NCBI GenBank assembly: GCA_963748985.1
Contig: CAVVKQ010000003.1
Span: forward strand, 14,408 to 78,407
DNA length: 64,000 nucleotides
From: RPQJ01 sp963748985
Lineage (GTDB): Bacteria > Pseudomonadota > Gammaproteobacteria > Steroidobacterales > Steroidobacteraceae
Reading direction: 5' to 3'
This document shows, piece after piece, positions 8,828 to 17,151 of the stretch. The notes beneath the pieces are model-generated. The model ran no database searches and was not told where the DNA came from. It worked only from the letters and a program-made list of their open reading frames with translations. Both the position numbers and the translations under genes were made by a program. Position 1 is the stretch's first letter. Each line of letters starts with the position of its first letter.

Positions 8828-8858
8828 ACGTTAGCTGAGTTTTTGTCCGCCGGTCAAC
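8828..8858 (-). promoter_or_regulatory. Promoter of the S41 peptidase / DauA-like operon with TetR-type operator
   Basis: On the minus strand, TTGACC (complement of 8852-8857), an 18-base spacer and TAACGT (complement of 8828-8833) form a plausible promoter. The inverted repeat TTTGTCC-GCC-GGTCAAC (8842-8858) overlaps the -35 box exactly as in the TonB-receptor promoter. The inner 13 bases, TGTCCGCCGGTCA, are identical in the two sites. The gap from here to sucD (8859-9022) shows nothing else I can recognise. Confidence 0.6.
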
Positions 8859-9022
8859 TTTTCAGAAATCCACTGCGGCCGGTGCATCCGAGCACGCGCG
8901 CCATGCTGCTGCAAATGCTGCGGGGGTGCTTCCGCCGCACGGACGGGGAGTCGATTGGACCGGCCGGGAACCGGGCAGGCTGCGCTCCATGCGTTCTGCA
9001 CGGAGACGCACTGACGCCAGGA

Positions 9023-10081
9023 CTACTTCTTGCGCGGCGCTGTCCGGACTTTCTTCTTCGCGGGCGCCTTGCGCGGCGCAGCCTTCTTCACCGCGATTTT
9101 CGCCTGGCGCACAGCCGCTTTAGCCTTGGCCTTGGCCTTGGCCTTGGCAGGCGCAGCTTTCACTTGCTTCTTCACAGCGACCGCCTTGACGACCTTGCCC
9201 CTGCCGACCCGGCCCTTGAGCCGCTTGAAGATCGCCGCGCCGAGTTCCGCGGGCGAGCGCACCGTCGTCACGCGAGCCGCTTCGAGCGCCGCGAACTTGT
9301 CTGCCGCCGTGCCCTTGCCGCCCGAAATCACCGCGCCAGCGTGACCCATGCGCTTGCCCGGAGGCGCCGTGACGCCCGCGATGTAGGCGACCACCGGCTT
9401 CGTGACGTGCTTGCGGATGAACTCCGCGCCCGCCTCTTCGTCGCTGCCGCCGATTTCGCCGACCATGATGATGCCTTCGGTCTGCGGGTCTGCCTGGAAC
9501 AGCGCCAGCACGTCGATGAAGTTCATGCCACGGACCGGATCGCCACCGATGCCAACACACGTGCTCTGGCCGAGGCCGACGTTGGTCGTCTGGAACACCG
9601 CTTCGTACGTGAGCGTGCCCGAGCGCGAAACGATGCCGACCTTGCCCTTCTTGTGAATGAAGCCCGGCATGATGCCGATCTTGCATTCTCCGGGCGTGAT
9701 CACGCCCGGACAGTTCGGGCCGACGAGTCGCGACTGCGAATCCTGCAGCGCCGCCTTGACCTTGACCATGTCGTTTACCGGAATGCCTTCGGTGATGCAC
9801 ACGATCAGTTCGATGCCGGCATCGGCGGCTTCGATGATCGCGTCGGCCGCGAACGGCGGCGGCACGTAGATCATCGTGGCATTGGCTGCGGTCTTCGCCA
9901 CGGCATCGCGCACGGTGTCGAACACCGGCAGGCCGAGGTGCTTCTCGCCGCCGCGGCCCGGCGTGACACCGCCGACGAGCTTGGTGCCGTAGTCGAGGCA
10001 ACCCTGCGAATGGAACGTGCCCTGCTTGCCCGTGAAGCCCTGGCAGATCACGCGCGTGTTCTTGTTGATCAGGATCGACAT
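9023..10081 (-). CDS. sucD: Succinyl-CoA synthetase alpha subunit with histone-H1-like tail
   Basis: A 352-residue SucD. Residues 1-290 are a full-length canonical alpha subunit: the CoA-binding Rossmann start CQGFTGKQGTFHSQ, GPNCPGVITPGECKIGIMPG, SRSGTLTYE, and the phosphohistidine loop KRMGHAGAVISGGKGTA with H247. It joins SucC to convert succinyl-CoA, ADP/GDP and phosphate to succinate and ATP/GTP in the TCA cycle. Residues 291-352 are extra: a Lys/Ala/Pro-rich extension with AKAKAKAK and AAPRKAPAKKK segments, like histone H1, AlgP or other basic nucleoid proteins. No stop codon separates core and tail. It lies 3 bases after sucC. The core is certain; the tail's function is unknown. Confidence 0.96.
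   Translation of the reverse strand: MSILINKNTRVICQGFTGKQGTFHSQGCLDYGTKLVGGVTPGRGGEKHLGLPVFDTVRDAVAKTAANATMIYVPPPFAADAIIEAADAGIELIVCITEGIPVNDMVKVKAALQDSQSRLVGPNCPGVITPGECKIGIMPGFIHKKGKVGIVSRSGTLTYEAVFQTTNVGLGQSTCVGIGGDPVRGMNFIDVLALFQADPQTEGIIMVGEIGGSDEEAGAEFIRKHVTKPVVAYIAGVTAPPGKRMGHAGAVISGGKGTAADKFAALEAARVTTVRSPAELGAAIFKRLKGRVGRGKVVKAVAVKKQVKAAPAKAKAKAKAKAAVRQAKIAVKKAAPRKAPAKKKVRTAPRKK
9123..9146 (-). repeat. Hexanucleotide tandem repeat inside the sucD tail
   Basis: Four consecutive copies of GCCTTG (plus strand) encode Ala-Lys dipeptides in the basic tail of SucD. A six-base unit keeps the frame if copies are gained or lost, so tail length could vary between strains. Confidence 0.8.
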
Positions 10082-10084
10082 GGG

Positions 10085-11251
10085 TTACTTCCTCGCAGCG
10101 GCCGCAACGGCCTTCCTGGCGGCGTCGGTCAGGTCGCTGGCGACGATCAGGTCCAGCCCGCTTTCGGCGAGCAGCTTGCGGCCCTGCGGCGCGTTGGTGC
10201 CTTCGATGCGGACGACGACCGGCAGGTGCAGGCCGAGGTCGCGCGCGGCGCCGATGACGCCTTCGGCGATCATGTCGCAGCGAACGATGCCGCCGAAGAT
10301 GTTGACGAGGATCGCCTTGACCTTCGGATTGTTCAGGATGAGCTTGAACGCAACCGTCACGCGTTCACGCGTGGCGCCGCCGCCGACGTCGAGGAAGTTC
10401 GCAGGCGAACCGCCATAGAGCTGGATGACGTCCATCGTGGCCATGGCGAGACCCGCGCCATTCACCATGCAGGCGATGTCGCCGTCGAGCGAGACATAGT
10501 TGAGGTCGGCTTCGCCCGCGATCCGCTCCATCTCGTCTTCCTGCGAGGTGTCGCGCATCTCGACCAGCGCCTGCTGGCGGAACAGCGAGTTGTCTTCGAT
10601 GCCGATCTTGCCGTCGAGGGCGATGACATCGCCATCGCCGTTGACGATCAGCGGGTTCACCTCGACCAGGCTGGCGTCGCAGTCCATGTAGAGTTTGAAC
10701 AGGCCGCGCGCGATCTGCTCGAACTGCGCGATCTGCTTGCCCTTGAGGCCCAGTCCGAACGCAAGCGTGCGGCAATGCGAACCCTGGATTCCCGTGGCCG
10801 GGTGGATTTCGACGCGGATGATTTTCTCGGGTGTCCGGGCCGCAACTTCCTCGATGTCCATGCCACCAGCGGCCGAGGCGACGAACGCCACGCGGCCCGT
10901 GTCACGGTTGAGAAGCAGGCTGAGGTACAACTCGCGTTCGATCCTCGAGCCGGTCTCGACGTAGACCTGGTTGATCGGCAAGCCTTCTGCCGATGTCTGC
11001 TTGGTCTTCAGTCGCTGGCCGAGCATGCCGGCGGCGGCGGCCGCGACGTCAGCCGTCGACTTGACCACCTTGACGCCACCCGCCTTGCCGCGGCCACCCG
11101 CGTGTACCTGGGCCTTGACGACCCAGACCGCGCCCCCAAGGCGCTTGGCAGCATCGACGGCTTCCTCCGGCGTGGAGGCGACGAAACCCGACGGCACCGG
11201 GATGCCATAGCGGGCGAACAGCTGCTTCGACTGGTATTCGTGGAGGTTCAT
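10085..11251 (-). CDS. sucC: Succinyl-CoA synthetase beta subunit
   Basis: 388 residues, exactly the family length. Opens with MNLHEYQSKQLFARYGIPVP, followed by the ATP-grasp fold: KAQVHAGGRGKAGGV, EVNPLI, ALDGKIGIEDNSLFR, MVNGAGLAMATMD and the CoA-side motif NIFGGIVRCDMIAEG. It supplies the nucleotide- and succinate-binding half of the TCA-cycle enzyme. Its stop lies 3 bases before sucD, so the two form a tight operon. The 70-base gap to the divergent pilS gene must contain both promoters. Confidence 0.97.
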   Translation of the reverse strand: MNLHEYQSKQLFARYGIPVPSGFVASTPEEAVDAAKRLGGAVWVVKAQVHAGGRGKAGGVKVVKSTADVAAAAAGMLGQRLKTKQTSAEGLPINQVYVETGSRIERELYLSLLLNRDTGRVAFVASAAGGMDIEEVAARTPEKIIRVEIHPATGIQGSHCRTLAFGLGLKGKQIAQFEQIARGLFKLYMDCDASLVEVNPLIVNGDGDVIALDGKIGIEDNSLFRQQALVEMRDTSQEDEMERIAGEADLNYVSLDGDIACMVNGAGLAMATMDVIQLYGGSPANFLDVGGGATRERVTVAFKLILNNPKVKAILVNIFGGIVRCDMIAEGVIGAARDLGLHLPVVVRIEGTNAPQGRKLLAESGLDLIVASDLTDAARKAVAAAARK

Positions 11252-11321
11252 GGGGCTCGGTCAGGCGGTGGAACGAAGCTCGGCAGTTTACCCCAAGACG
11301 CCTCTGCTAGAGTGCCGGGCC

Positions 11322-12971
11322 ATGGCGCGAGTGCTCAGGACCGAGCTGAAGGAATCCCTGCACGGGGCTACCGGCATCGAGCTGCCGTGGCGGGTACTTT
11401 CGCTGCTGAACGTGTTCCGCCTGCTGCTGCCGATGCTCCTGCTGCTGGTGTTCTTCTTCAACGCCCCGAGCAACAGCGTCGGCAGCCACCAGCCCGGCCT
11501 CTTCATCAGCGTCGCGGTGGGGTACTTCGCCTTCGGGCTGGTCTGCATCCAGACCATTCAAAGCCGCATGCCCCCGGCCGAGTGGCAGGCGCTGGTCCAG
11601 CTGGTGGTCGACGCAGTGGCGATCGGCATGCTGATCCACTCCAGCGGCGGTGTCTCGAGCGGGCTCGCGACCCTGCTCGTCCTGCCGACGGGTGCGACGG
11701 CCACGATCCTGCAAAGGCGCTATGCGTTGCTCGGAACATCCTTCGTCGCGTTGTCGCTGCTGGTGGAAACGACGATCTCGTTCCTGCAGGGAGAAAGCTT
11801 CCGGTCAGACTTCCTGACCACCGGGCTGACCGGGGCCAGCCTCTTTGCGATCACCTTGCTCGCCGTTCCGTTCGCCATGCGACTGCGGGAGAGCGAGGCG
11901 CTGGCCCGGCAGCGCGAGATCGACCTTGCGAACCTGAACGAACTGAACGAATTCATCGTGCAGCACCTGCGCGAGAGCATCCTCGTGGTCGACGCGAGCG
12001 ACAACGTTCGACTCATCAATGAAACGGCTGCGCAACTGCTGCAGGGCGGCACGGTGCCGAGCGGCACGGCCCTTGCTGCGGTGTCGCCACGCCTGTCGTA
12101 TGTGCTGGAAAACTGGCGCAAGCAATCGGCGGGGCGACGCGACAACGTGGGTGAAATCGTAGGCGCCGATGGCGGCACCGTGATCCGGCCACACTTCGTG
12201 GCACTCGCGGAGAGCGGGTCCGGTCCCGTGCTGATCTTCCTGGAAGACACCAGCGTCATTGCCGATCGTGCGCAACAGTCGAAGCTGGCGGCGCTGGGTC
12301 GCTTGAGCGCCAGCATTGCGCACGAGATCCGTAATCCGGTCGGGGCGATGAGCCATGCGGGCCAGCTGCTGCGCGAGTCGCCCGCGCTGACCGACGACGA
12401 CCGTCACCTCACGGACATCATCGAGAAAAACGGCGTCCGGGTCAGCCACATCATCGAGAATGTGCTGCAGCTGTCCCGGCGCGACACGACGAAGCAGGAA
12501 CGCCTGGACGTGACGGAATGGCTGTCCGCGTTCATTGCGGAGTACGAACAGACCATGCAGCTCGATCGCACGTCTTTCCGCATCGACATGGATCGAAACG
12601 TCGGCCGCATCGACGTGCAGTTCGATCCCTCGCACCTGCACCAGGTGCTGTGGAACCTGTGCGACAACGCCTTCCGCCATGGTGCGGGACCGGATGCCAC
12701 GGCCCGCGTCGATATCCGGTCGGGCCGCATTGCAGCCACCGGACGACCCTTCGTCGAAGTGGCGGACCGCGGCAATGGCGTCGACCAGGCGCAGGCAGAA
12801 CGCATCTTCGAGCCGTTTTTCACCACCGGGTCCGGCGGCACTGGCCTCGGCTTGTTCATCTCGCGAGAACTGTGCCAGACCAACGGCGCACTGCTGCTCT
12901 ACGAGCCGCGGCCCGGGGGTGGTAGCATTTTCCGCATCATTTTCGCCGACCCGAGCCGCTGGAAGGACTGA
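11322..12971 (+). CDS. pilS: Sensor histidine kinase PilS
   Basis: A 549-residue membrane kinase. About six membrane segments lie within residues 25-185, then a coiled linker and a PAS-like domain (about 210-310). The phosphoacceptor region GRLSASIAHEIRNP has H334, followed by an HATPase domain with a LWNLCDNAFRHG N-box, the ADRGNGV G1 box and GSGGTGLGLFIS. PilS senses pilin in the membrane and phosphorylates PilR to control pilA. The ATG at 11322 was chosen because it opens the usual N-terminus; the frame is open upstream but overlaps the sucC start. The stop overlaps the pilR start by one base (TGATG). Confidence 0.93.
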   Translation: MARVLRTELKESLHGATGIELPWRVLSLLNVFRLLLPMLLLLVFFFNAPSNSVGSHQPGLFISVAVGYFAFGLVCIQTIQSRMPPAEWQALVQLVVDAVAIGMLIHSSGGVSSGLATLLVLPTGATATILQRRYALLGTSFVALSLLVETTISFLQGESFRSDFLTTGLTGASLFAITLLAVPFAMRLRESEALARQREIDLANLNELNEFIVQHLRESILVVDASDNVRLINETAAQLLQGGTVPSGTALAAVSPRLSYVLENWRKQSAGRRDNVGEIVGADGGTVIRPHFVALAESGSGPVLIFLEDTSVIADRAQQSKLAALGRLSASIAHEIRNPVGAMSHAGQLLRESPALTDDDRHLTDIIEKNGVRVSHIIENVLQLSRRDTTKQERLDVTEWLSAFIAEYEQTMQLDRTSFRIDMDRNVGRIDVQFDPSHLHQVLWNLCDNAFRHGAGPDATARVDIRSGRIAATGRPFVEVADRGNGVDQAQAERIFEPFFTTGSGGTGLGLFISRELCQTNGALLLYEPRPGGGSIFRIIFADPSRWKD

Positions 12972-14368
12972 TGACCGAACGCAAGTCGCCCCCCCGCGCC
13001 CTGGTCATCGACGACGAGCCTGACATCCGCGAGTTGCTGTCCATCACGCTCGGTCGCATGCAGATCGAGGTCGTGACCGCGGGTGATTACGCGAGCGCAA
13101 TCAAGGCGCTCGGCCCGGAACGATTCGACCTCGTGCTGACGGACATGCGGTTGCCCGACGGGGACGGACTCGACATCGTCGATTGGATCCAGCACCACCG
13201 CCCTGGCGTGCCGGTGGCGGTGATTACCGCGCACGGCAACGTCGACACGGCCGTGCGGGCGCTCAAGCTGGGCGCCTTCGACTTTATTTCGAAACCGCTG
13301 GACCTGGGCTCGCTGCGCAAGCTGATCAAGGCGACGCTGAAGCTGCGTTCCGCGGACGGCGCGGAATTCGATGCCACGCAACCCATCGTCGTGCCGTCGG
13401 GCTTGCGGCTGCTGGGCCAATCCAAGCCGATGCAGAAGTTGCGGGAGATGATCGCGAAGGTCGCGCGCAGCCAGGCACCGGTCCACATCGCGGGCGATTC
13501 AGGGACCGGCAAGGAACTGGTCGCACGGCTGATCCACGACACCGGGCCCCGACATGACGGGCCTTTCGTGCCGGTCAACTGCGGCGCGATTCCGTCCGAG
13601 CTGATGGAAAGCGAATTGTTCGGCCACAAGAAAGGCAGCTTCACCGGCGCCGTGGGCGACAAGGAAGGGCTGATCCGCTCGGCCGAGGGCGGCACGCTGT
13701 TCCTGGACGAAGTCGCGGACCTGCCCCTGCACATGCAGGTCAAGCTGCTGCGCGTGATCCAGGAGAAGTCCATCCGGCCGGTGGGTGAAACGCGCGAGAT
13801 GCCGGTCGACGTGCGCGTGCTGTCGGCGACGCATCGCAAGCTCGACGAGCTCGTGAAGTCCGGCAAGTTCCGCGAGGACCTGTACTACCGCATCAACGTC
13901 ATCGAACTGCAGGTGCCGGCACTGCGGGAACGCCTCGATGACGTGCCACCGCTCGTCGACATGCTGCTGGATCGCATCGCCGGCCAGATCGGCGTCACAC
14001 GCCCGCAGATCAGCGACGAGGCGATGGAGAAACTGCTGTCCTATTCGTATCCCGGCAACGTGCGCGAACTGGAGAACATCCTCGAACGCGCGGTGACGCT
14101 GTGCTCGAACGAGCGCATCGAGCCGGAAGACATTCAGCTGAAACCCGGGCAGTTGCTGACGGACCTGCCGGAGATGGCGGGCCGGGATGTAGCCCTGGGT
14201 GGCGAAGGCGGCGCGGATGGACTGGAGGGCCAGCTCGAGCACATCCAGCGTGAGGCCATCATCCGTGCGCTCGAACAGACCCGCTACAACAAGACCAGGG
14301 CGGCGGAATTGCTGGGGATGACTTTCCGGCAGCTCAGGTATCGCGTGAAGAAGCTGGGGATCGAGTGA
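12971..14368 (+). CDS. pilR: Sigma-54-dependent response regulator PilR
   Basis: A 465-residue NtrC-type activator. Receiver domain with phosphoacceptor D58 (LVLTDMRLPDG) and the K108 switch in FISKPL. The AAA+ domain has Walker A GDSGTGKE (175-182), the sigma-54 contact loop GSFTGA (222-227) and Walker B GGTLFLDEVAD (about 240-250). The C-terminal Fis-type helix-turn-helix reads NKTRAAELLGMTFRQLRYR. It activates pilA transcription with RpoN. A -24/-12 promoter and a candidate binding site lie just downstream, before pilA. Translationally linked to pilS. Confidence 0.95.
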   Translation: MTERKSPPRALVIDDEPDIRELLSITLGRMQIEVVTAGDYASAIKALGPERFDLVLTDMRLPDGDGLDIVDWIQHHRPGVPVAVITAHGNVDTAVRALKLGAFDFISKPLDLGSLRKLIKATLKLRSADGAEFDATQPIVVPSGLRLLGQSKPMQKLREMIAKVARSQAPVHIAGDSGTGKELVARLIHDTGPRHDGPFVPVNCGAIPSELMESELFGHKKGSFTGAVGDKEGLIRSAEGGTLFLDEVADLPLHMQVKLLRVIQEKSIRPVGETREMPVDVRVLSATHRKLDELVKSGKFREDLYYRINVIELQVPALRERLDDVPPLVDMLLDRIAGQIGVTRPQISDEAMEKLLSYSYPGNVRELENILERAVTLCSNERIEPEDIQLKPGQLLTDLPEMAGRDVALGGEGGADGLEGQLEHIQREAIIRALEQTRYNKTRAAELLGMTFRQLRYRVKKLGIE

Positions 14369-14403
14369 CGGGCGAGCGTGACCGGGCAACGGCCATCCCT
14401 TTT

Positions 14404-14418
14404 TGTCACCAAGTGACA
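14404..14418. promoter_or_regulatory. Candidate PilR binding site
   Basis: The inverted repeat TGTCAC-CAA-GTGACA lies about 95 bases upstream of the pilA -24 box, with a further GTCAC nearby (14425-14429). Published Pseudomonas PilR sites centre on GTGTC-like elements. Position and symmetry fit an enhancer-binding protein site; binding is inference. Confidence 0.5.
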
Positions 14419-14513
14419 CAACACGTCACCTCGAGGCGAGCCAAGCTCCCACCCAGCTGAGGCGAAACTCGCTTGTTCCTTGTGGATGCTGGTGAAATTC
14501 CGTAGGTCACACG

Positions 14514-14530
14514 TTGGCACGACACTTGCT
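14514..14530 (+). promoter_or_regulatory. Sigma-54 promoter of pilA
   Basis: TTGGCAC-GACAC-TTGCT matches the -24/-12 consensus (TGGCAC-N5-TTGCW) exactly, 61 bases before the pilA start. With pilR encoded immediately upstream, this is a confident RpoN promoter. Confidence 0.9.
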
Positions 14531-14591
14531 TTGTCTGGATCGCAGATCACTTTTGATCGCTGACCAAACATCTTCTCTTAGGAGTCATGAA

Positions 14592-15081
14592 ATGATGAAG
14601 CAAGTGCAGAAGGGCTTTACCCTGATCGAATTGATGATCGTCGTGGCGATCATCGGCATCCTCGCGGCAATCGCGATCCCGGCGTACCAGGACTACACGA
14701 TCCGTGCGCAGGCCTCGGAAGGCCTGGCCATGGCTTCCGCGACCAAGGCGGCTGTCGCCGAATACTATGCCGACAAGGGCACCTGGCCCACGGACGATGG
14801 CGCTCGGCGGCGGCGACCTCGGTTGGACGGCCGTCCCGTCGGGCAAGTACGTGGCCAGTGTCACCGTCGACGGTGGCGAGGTCATCGTGACTTACGGCGT
14901 GAATGCCAACACCAACCTGGGCACGACGGACGTCGTCTTGCACGCCGGCGCCACGACGAACGGCGACATCGTCTGGGTCTGCCAGGACGGCGATGCGATC
15001 ACGGGTGCGACGATGGCAACAGCGGTAGCGCCGGCCAATGCCACCCCGGGCAAGTATCTGCCGTCGACCTGCCGACCGTAA
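14592..15081 (+). CDS. pilA: Type IV pilin PilA, frame disrupted in this sequence
   Basis: Begins MMKQVQKG, then the prepilin site G/FTLIELMIVVAIIGILAA with Glu at +5 and the hydrophobic alpha-1 helix, continuing to AAVAEYYADKGTWPTDDG. The rest of the pilin (ALGGGDLGWTAVPSGKYVAS, then a cysteine pair in VWVCQDG and LPSTCRP forming the usual D-loop) is in the +1 frame. Removing one G at about 14799-14800 fuses the halves into a normal pilin of about 162 residues. The ribosome site GGAG is at 14581-14584. As the fix is one base in a short G run, sequencing error is as likely as mutation. Major pilus subunit, driven by sigma-54 and PilR. Confidence 0.88.
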
Positions 15082-15122
15082 TCAAGTGCTGCTGCGGGAT
15101 CTGCCCGCAAACAGCGACAGAG

Positions 15123-15151
15123 AGCCCCCGCCCCGCGGGGGTTCTTTTTTT
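15123..15151 (+). terminator. Intrinsic terminator after pilA
   Basis: A GC-rich hairpin (GCCCCCGC, short CCC loop, GCGGGGGT) followed by TTCTTTTTTT, 42 bases after the pilA stop. A textbook rho-independent terminator that separates pilA from pilB. Confidence 0.9.
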
Positions 15152-15375
15152 CGCGACCGTGGGACAGCGCTCACGAACACAGTCGCTCGACGCGCGGCAT
15201 GGCGTGGATGAAATGGCTCCAAACCGGGCCGGAATCGTGTTGCCCAGCCTGTGGACCGCCTCACACAATCCGGGGCCCCTGTCGGGGCACAATCCCCCTG
15301 GCGACTTAACATTTGCTAGTCTTGCGTTAGTGTTCCTCCGTCCGCCGGGTACCCCACAAGGGCAAGGCTAAGCCC

Positions 15376-17124
15376 ATGAACGATTTCGCGATTTCCACAC
15401 AGACGATCAGCCGGTCGGGCCTCCAGGGCCTGCCGCAACGCCTGGTGATTGACGGTCTCGTGGCCGATTCGGCCATGGTCGATGCCATTGCCGCGGCGAA
15501 GGAACGCCGGGTGGGGGTCGTGTCCTACCTGGTCGAGCACAACATGGCCGACGCGCGCGAGATCGCCATCGCGGCCTCGCAGGAGTTCGGCGCCCCGCTG
15601 CTGGACCTGGACTCCATCCAACCCGACCTCGACACCGTCCGCATCGTCAGCGAAAAGATCCTGCGCAAGCACCGCGTGCTGCCACTGGTGAAACGCGGCA
15701 AGAAGCTGTTCATCGCGATCTCCGATCCGACGAACCTGCATGCACTCGACGAGGTCAAGTTCGCCACCGGTTTCTCGATCGAAGCGGTGGTCGTCGAGGA
15801 AGACAAGCTCAGCAAACTGCTCGCTGTTTCACTCGAGCAGGTCGACACGTCGATGCCGGATCTCGCCGGCGACGACTTCGAGATGGACGGGCTCGAGGTC
15901 ACCTCGGGCGACGACGAGGACTCTGCCAGGGACTCCGATCGCCAGTCCGACGCAGTCGACGACGCACCGATCGTCCGCTTCATCAACAAGGTGATGCTGG
16001 ACGCGATCAAGAAGGGTGCGTCGGACATCCATTTCGAGCCCTACGAGCGCAGCTACCGCATCCGGCTCCGTCTCGACGGCATCCTGAAGGAAGTCGCCAA
16101 TCCGCCGGTGCAACTGGCCATCAAGATGGCAGCCCGCCTGAAGGTGATGTCCCGCATGGACATCGCGGAGCGGCGCGTGCCGCAGGACGGCCGCATCAAG
16201 ATGAAGATCTCGAAGAACCGGGCCATCGACTTCCGCGTGAGCACGTGCCCGACGCTCTTCGGCGAAAAGATCGTGATGCGTATCCTCGATCCGTCGAGCG
16301 CGATGCTGGGCATCGACGCACTGGGTTACGAAGCCTTCCAGAAGAAGCTGTACATGGACTGCCTGGCGCGGCCGCACGGCATGATCCTGGTGACCGGCCC
16401 AACCGGCAGCGGCAAGACGGTGTCGCTCTACACCGGCCTCAACATCCTCAACACCGAGGACACGAACATCTCGACGGCAGAAGACCCCGTCGAAATCATG
16501 CTGCCCGGCATCAACCAGGTGAACATCAACCCGAAGGTCGGACTCACCTTTCCTGGCGCCCTGCGCGCCTTCCTGCGGCAGGATCCAGACGTGATCATGG
16601 TCGGCGAAATCCGTGACCTCGAGACCGCCGAGATCGCGATCAAGGCGGCCCAGACCGGTCACCTGGTGCTCTCCACGCTGCACACCAACGACGCACCCAA
16701 GACCCTGACGCGCCTGGTCGACATGGGCGTAAAACCCTATGCGATTGCGACGTCGGTCAGCCTGATCATCGCCCAGCGCCTGGCGCGCCGGCTCTGCAAC
16801 AGTTGCAAGGCGCCGGCGAAGATTCCGGCCGAAGCGCTGAAGAAGGAAGGCTTCGGGGACGAGGAAATCGCGAACGGGCTCCAGATTTTCCAGCCCGTGG
16901 GTTGCAGCAACTGCACGGACGGGTATAAGGGGCGCACGGGACTGTACGAGGTGATGCCGGTCTCCGACGAAATCGGCCGCATCATCATGGCGGGCGGGAG
17001 CGTGCTGGACATCAAGCAGCAGGCAACCCGCGAAGGTGTCTGGGGCTTGCGCCAGGCGGGCATCAACAAGGTGCGCATGGGGATCACGTCGCTGGACGAA
17101 GTGAACCGCGTCACCGTCGACTGA
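15376..17124 (+). CDS. pilB: Type IV pilus extension ATPase PilB
   Basis: A 582-residue GspE-family hexameric ATPase. N-terminal MshEN/GspE_N domain (1-150), an acidic linker, then the ATPase core: Walker A GPTGSGKTVSLYTG near residue 342, AEDPVEIMLPGINQVNIN, Walker B PDVIMVGEIRD, and the His box GHLVLSTLHTND. The zinc-binding tetracysteine element (CNSCKAPAK, then GCSNCTDGYKGRTGLYE) is present. It powers pilin polymerisation at the inner membrane with PilC. It starts 225 bases beyond the pilA terminator, so it needs its own promoter, which I cannot pin down. pilC follows after 27 bases. Confidence 0.96.
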   Translation: MNDFAISTQTISRSGLQGLPQRLVIDGLVADSAMVDAIAAAKERRVGVVSYLVEHNMADAREIAIAASQEFGAPLLDLDSIQPDLDTVRIVSEKILRKHRVLPLVKRGKKLFIAISDPTNLHALDEVKFATGFSIEAVVVEEDKLSKLLAVSLEQVDTSMPDLAGDDFEMDGLEVTSGDDEDSARDSDRQSDAVDDAPIVRFINKVMLDAIKKGASDIHFEPYERSYRIRLRLDGILKEVANPPVQLAIKMAARLKVMSRMDIAERRVPQDGRIKMKISKNRAIDFRVSTCPTLFGEKIVMRILDPSSAMLGIDALGYEAFQKKLYMDCLARPHGMILVTGPTGSGKTVSLYTGLNILNTEDTNISTAEDPVEIMLPGINQVNINPKVGLTFPGALRAFLRQDPDVIMVGEIRDLETAEIAIKAAQTGHLVLSTLHTNDAPKTLTRLVDMGVKPYAIATSVSLIIAQRLARRLCNSCKAPAKIPAEALKKEGFGDEEIANGLQIFQPVGCSNCTDGYKGRTGLYEVMPVSDEIGRIIMAGGSVLDIKQQATREGVWGLRQAGINKVRMGITSLDEVNRVTVD

Positions 17125-17151
17125 ACCTGAAGGAACCGGGACTCCAACCAC

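Noticed and set aside
8843..12022. A very long plus-strand open frame (over 1000 codons) opposite sucD, sucC and into pilS
   Set aside because: It is antisense to sucCD, whose products are unmistakable. Its composition (Arg/Ala/Asp-rich, no domain) is typical of a shadow frame in GC-rich DNA.
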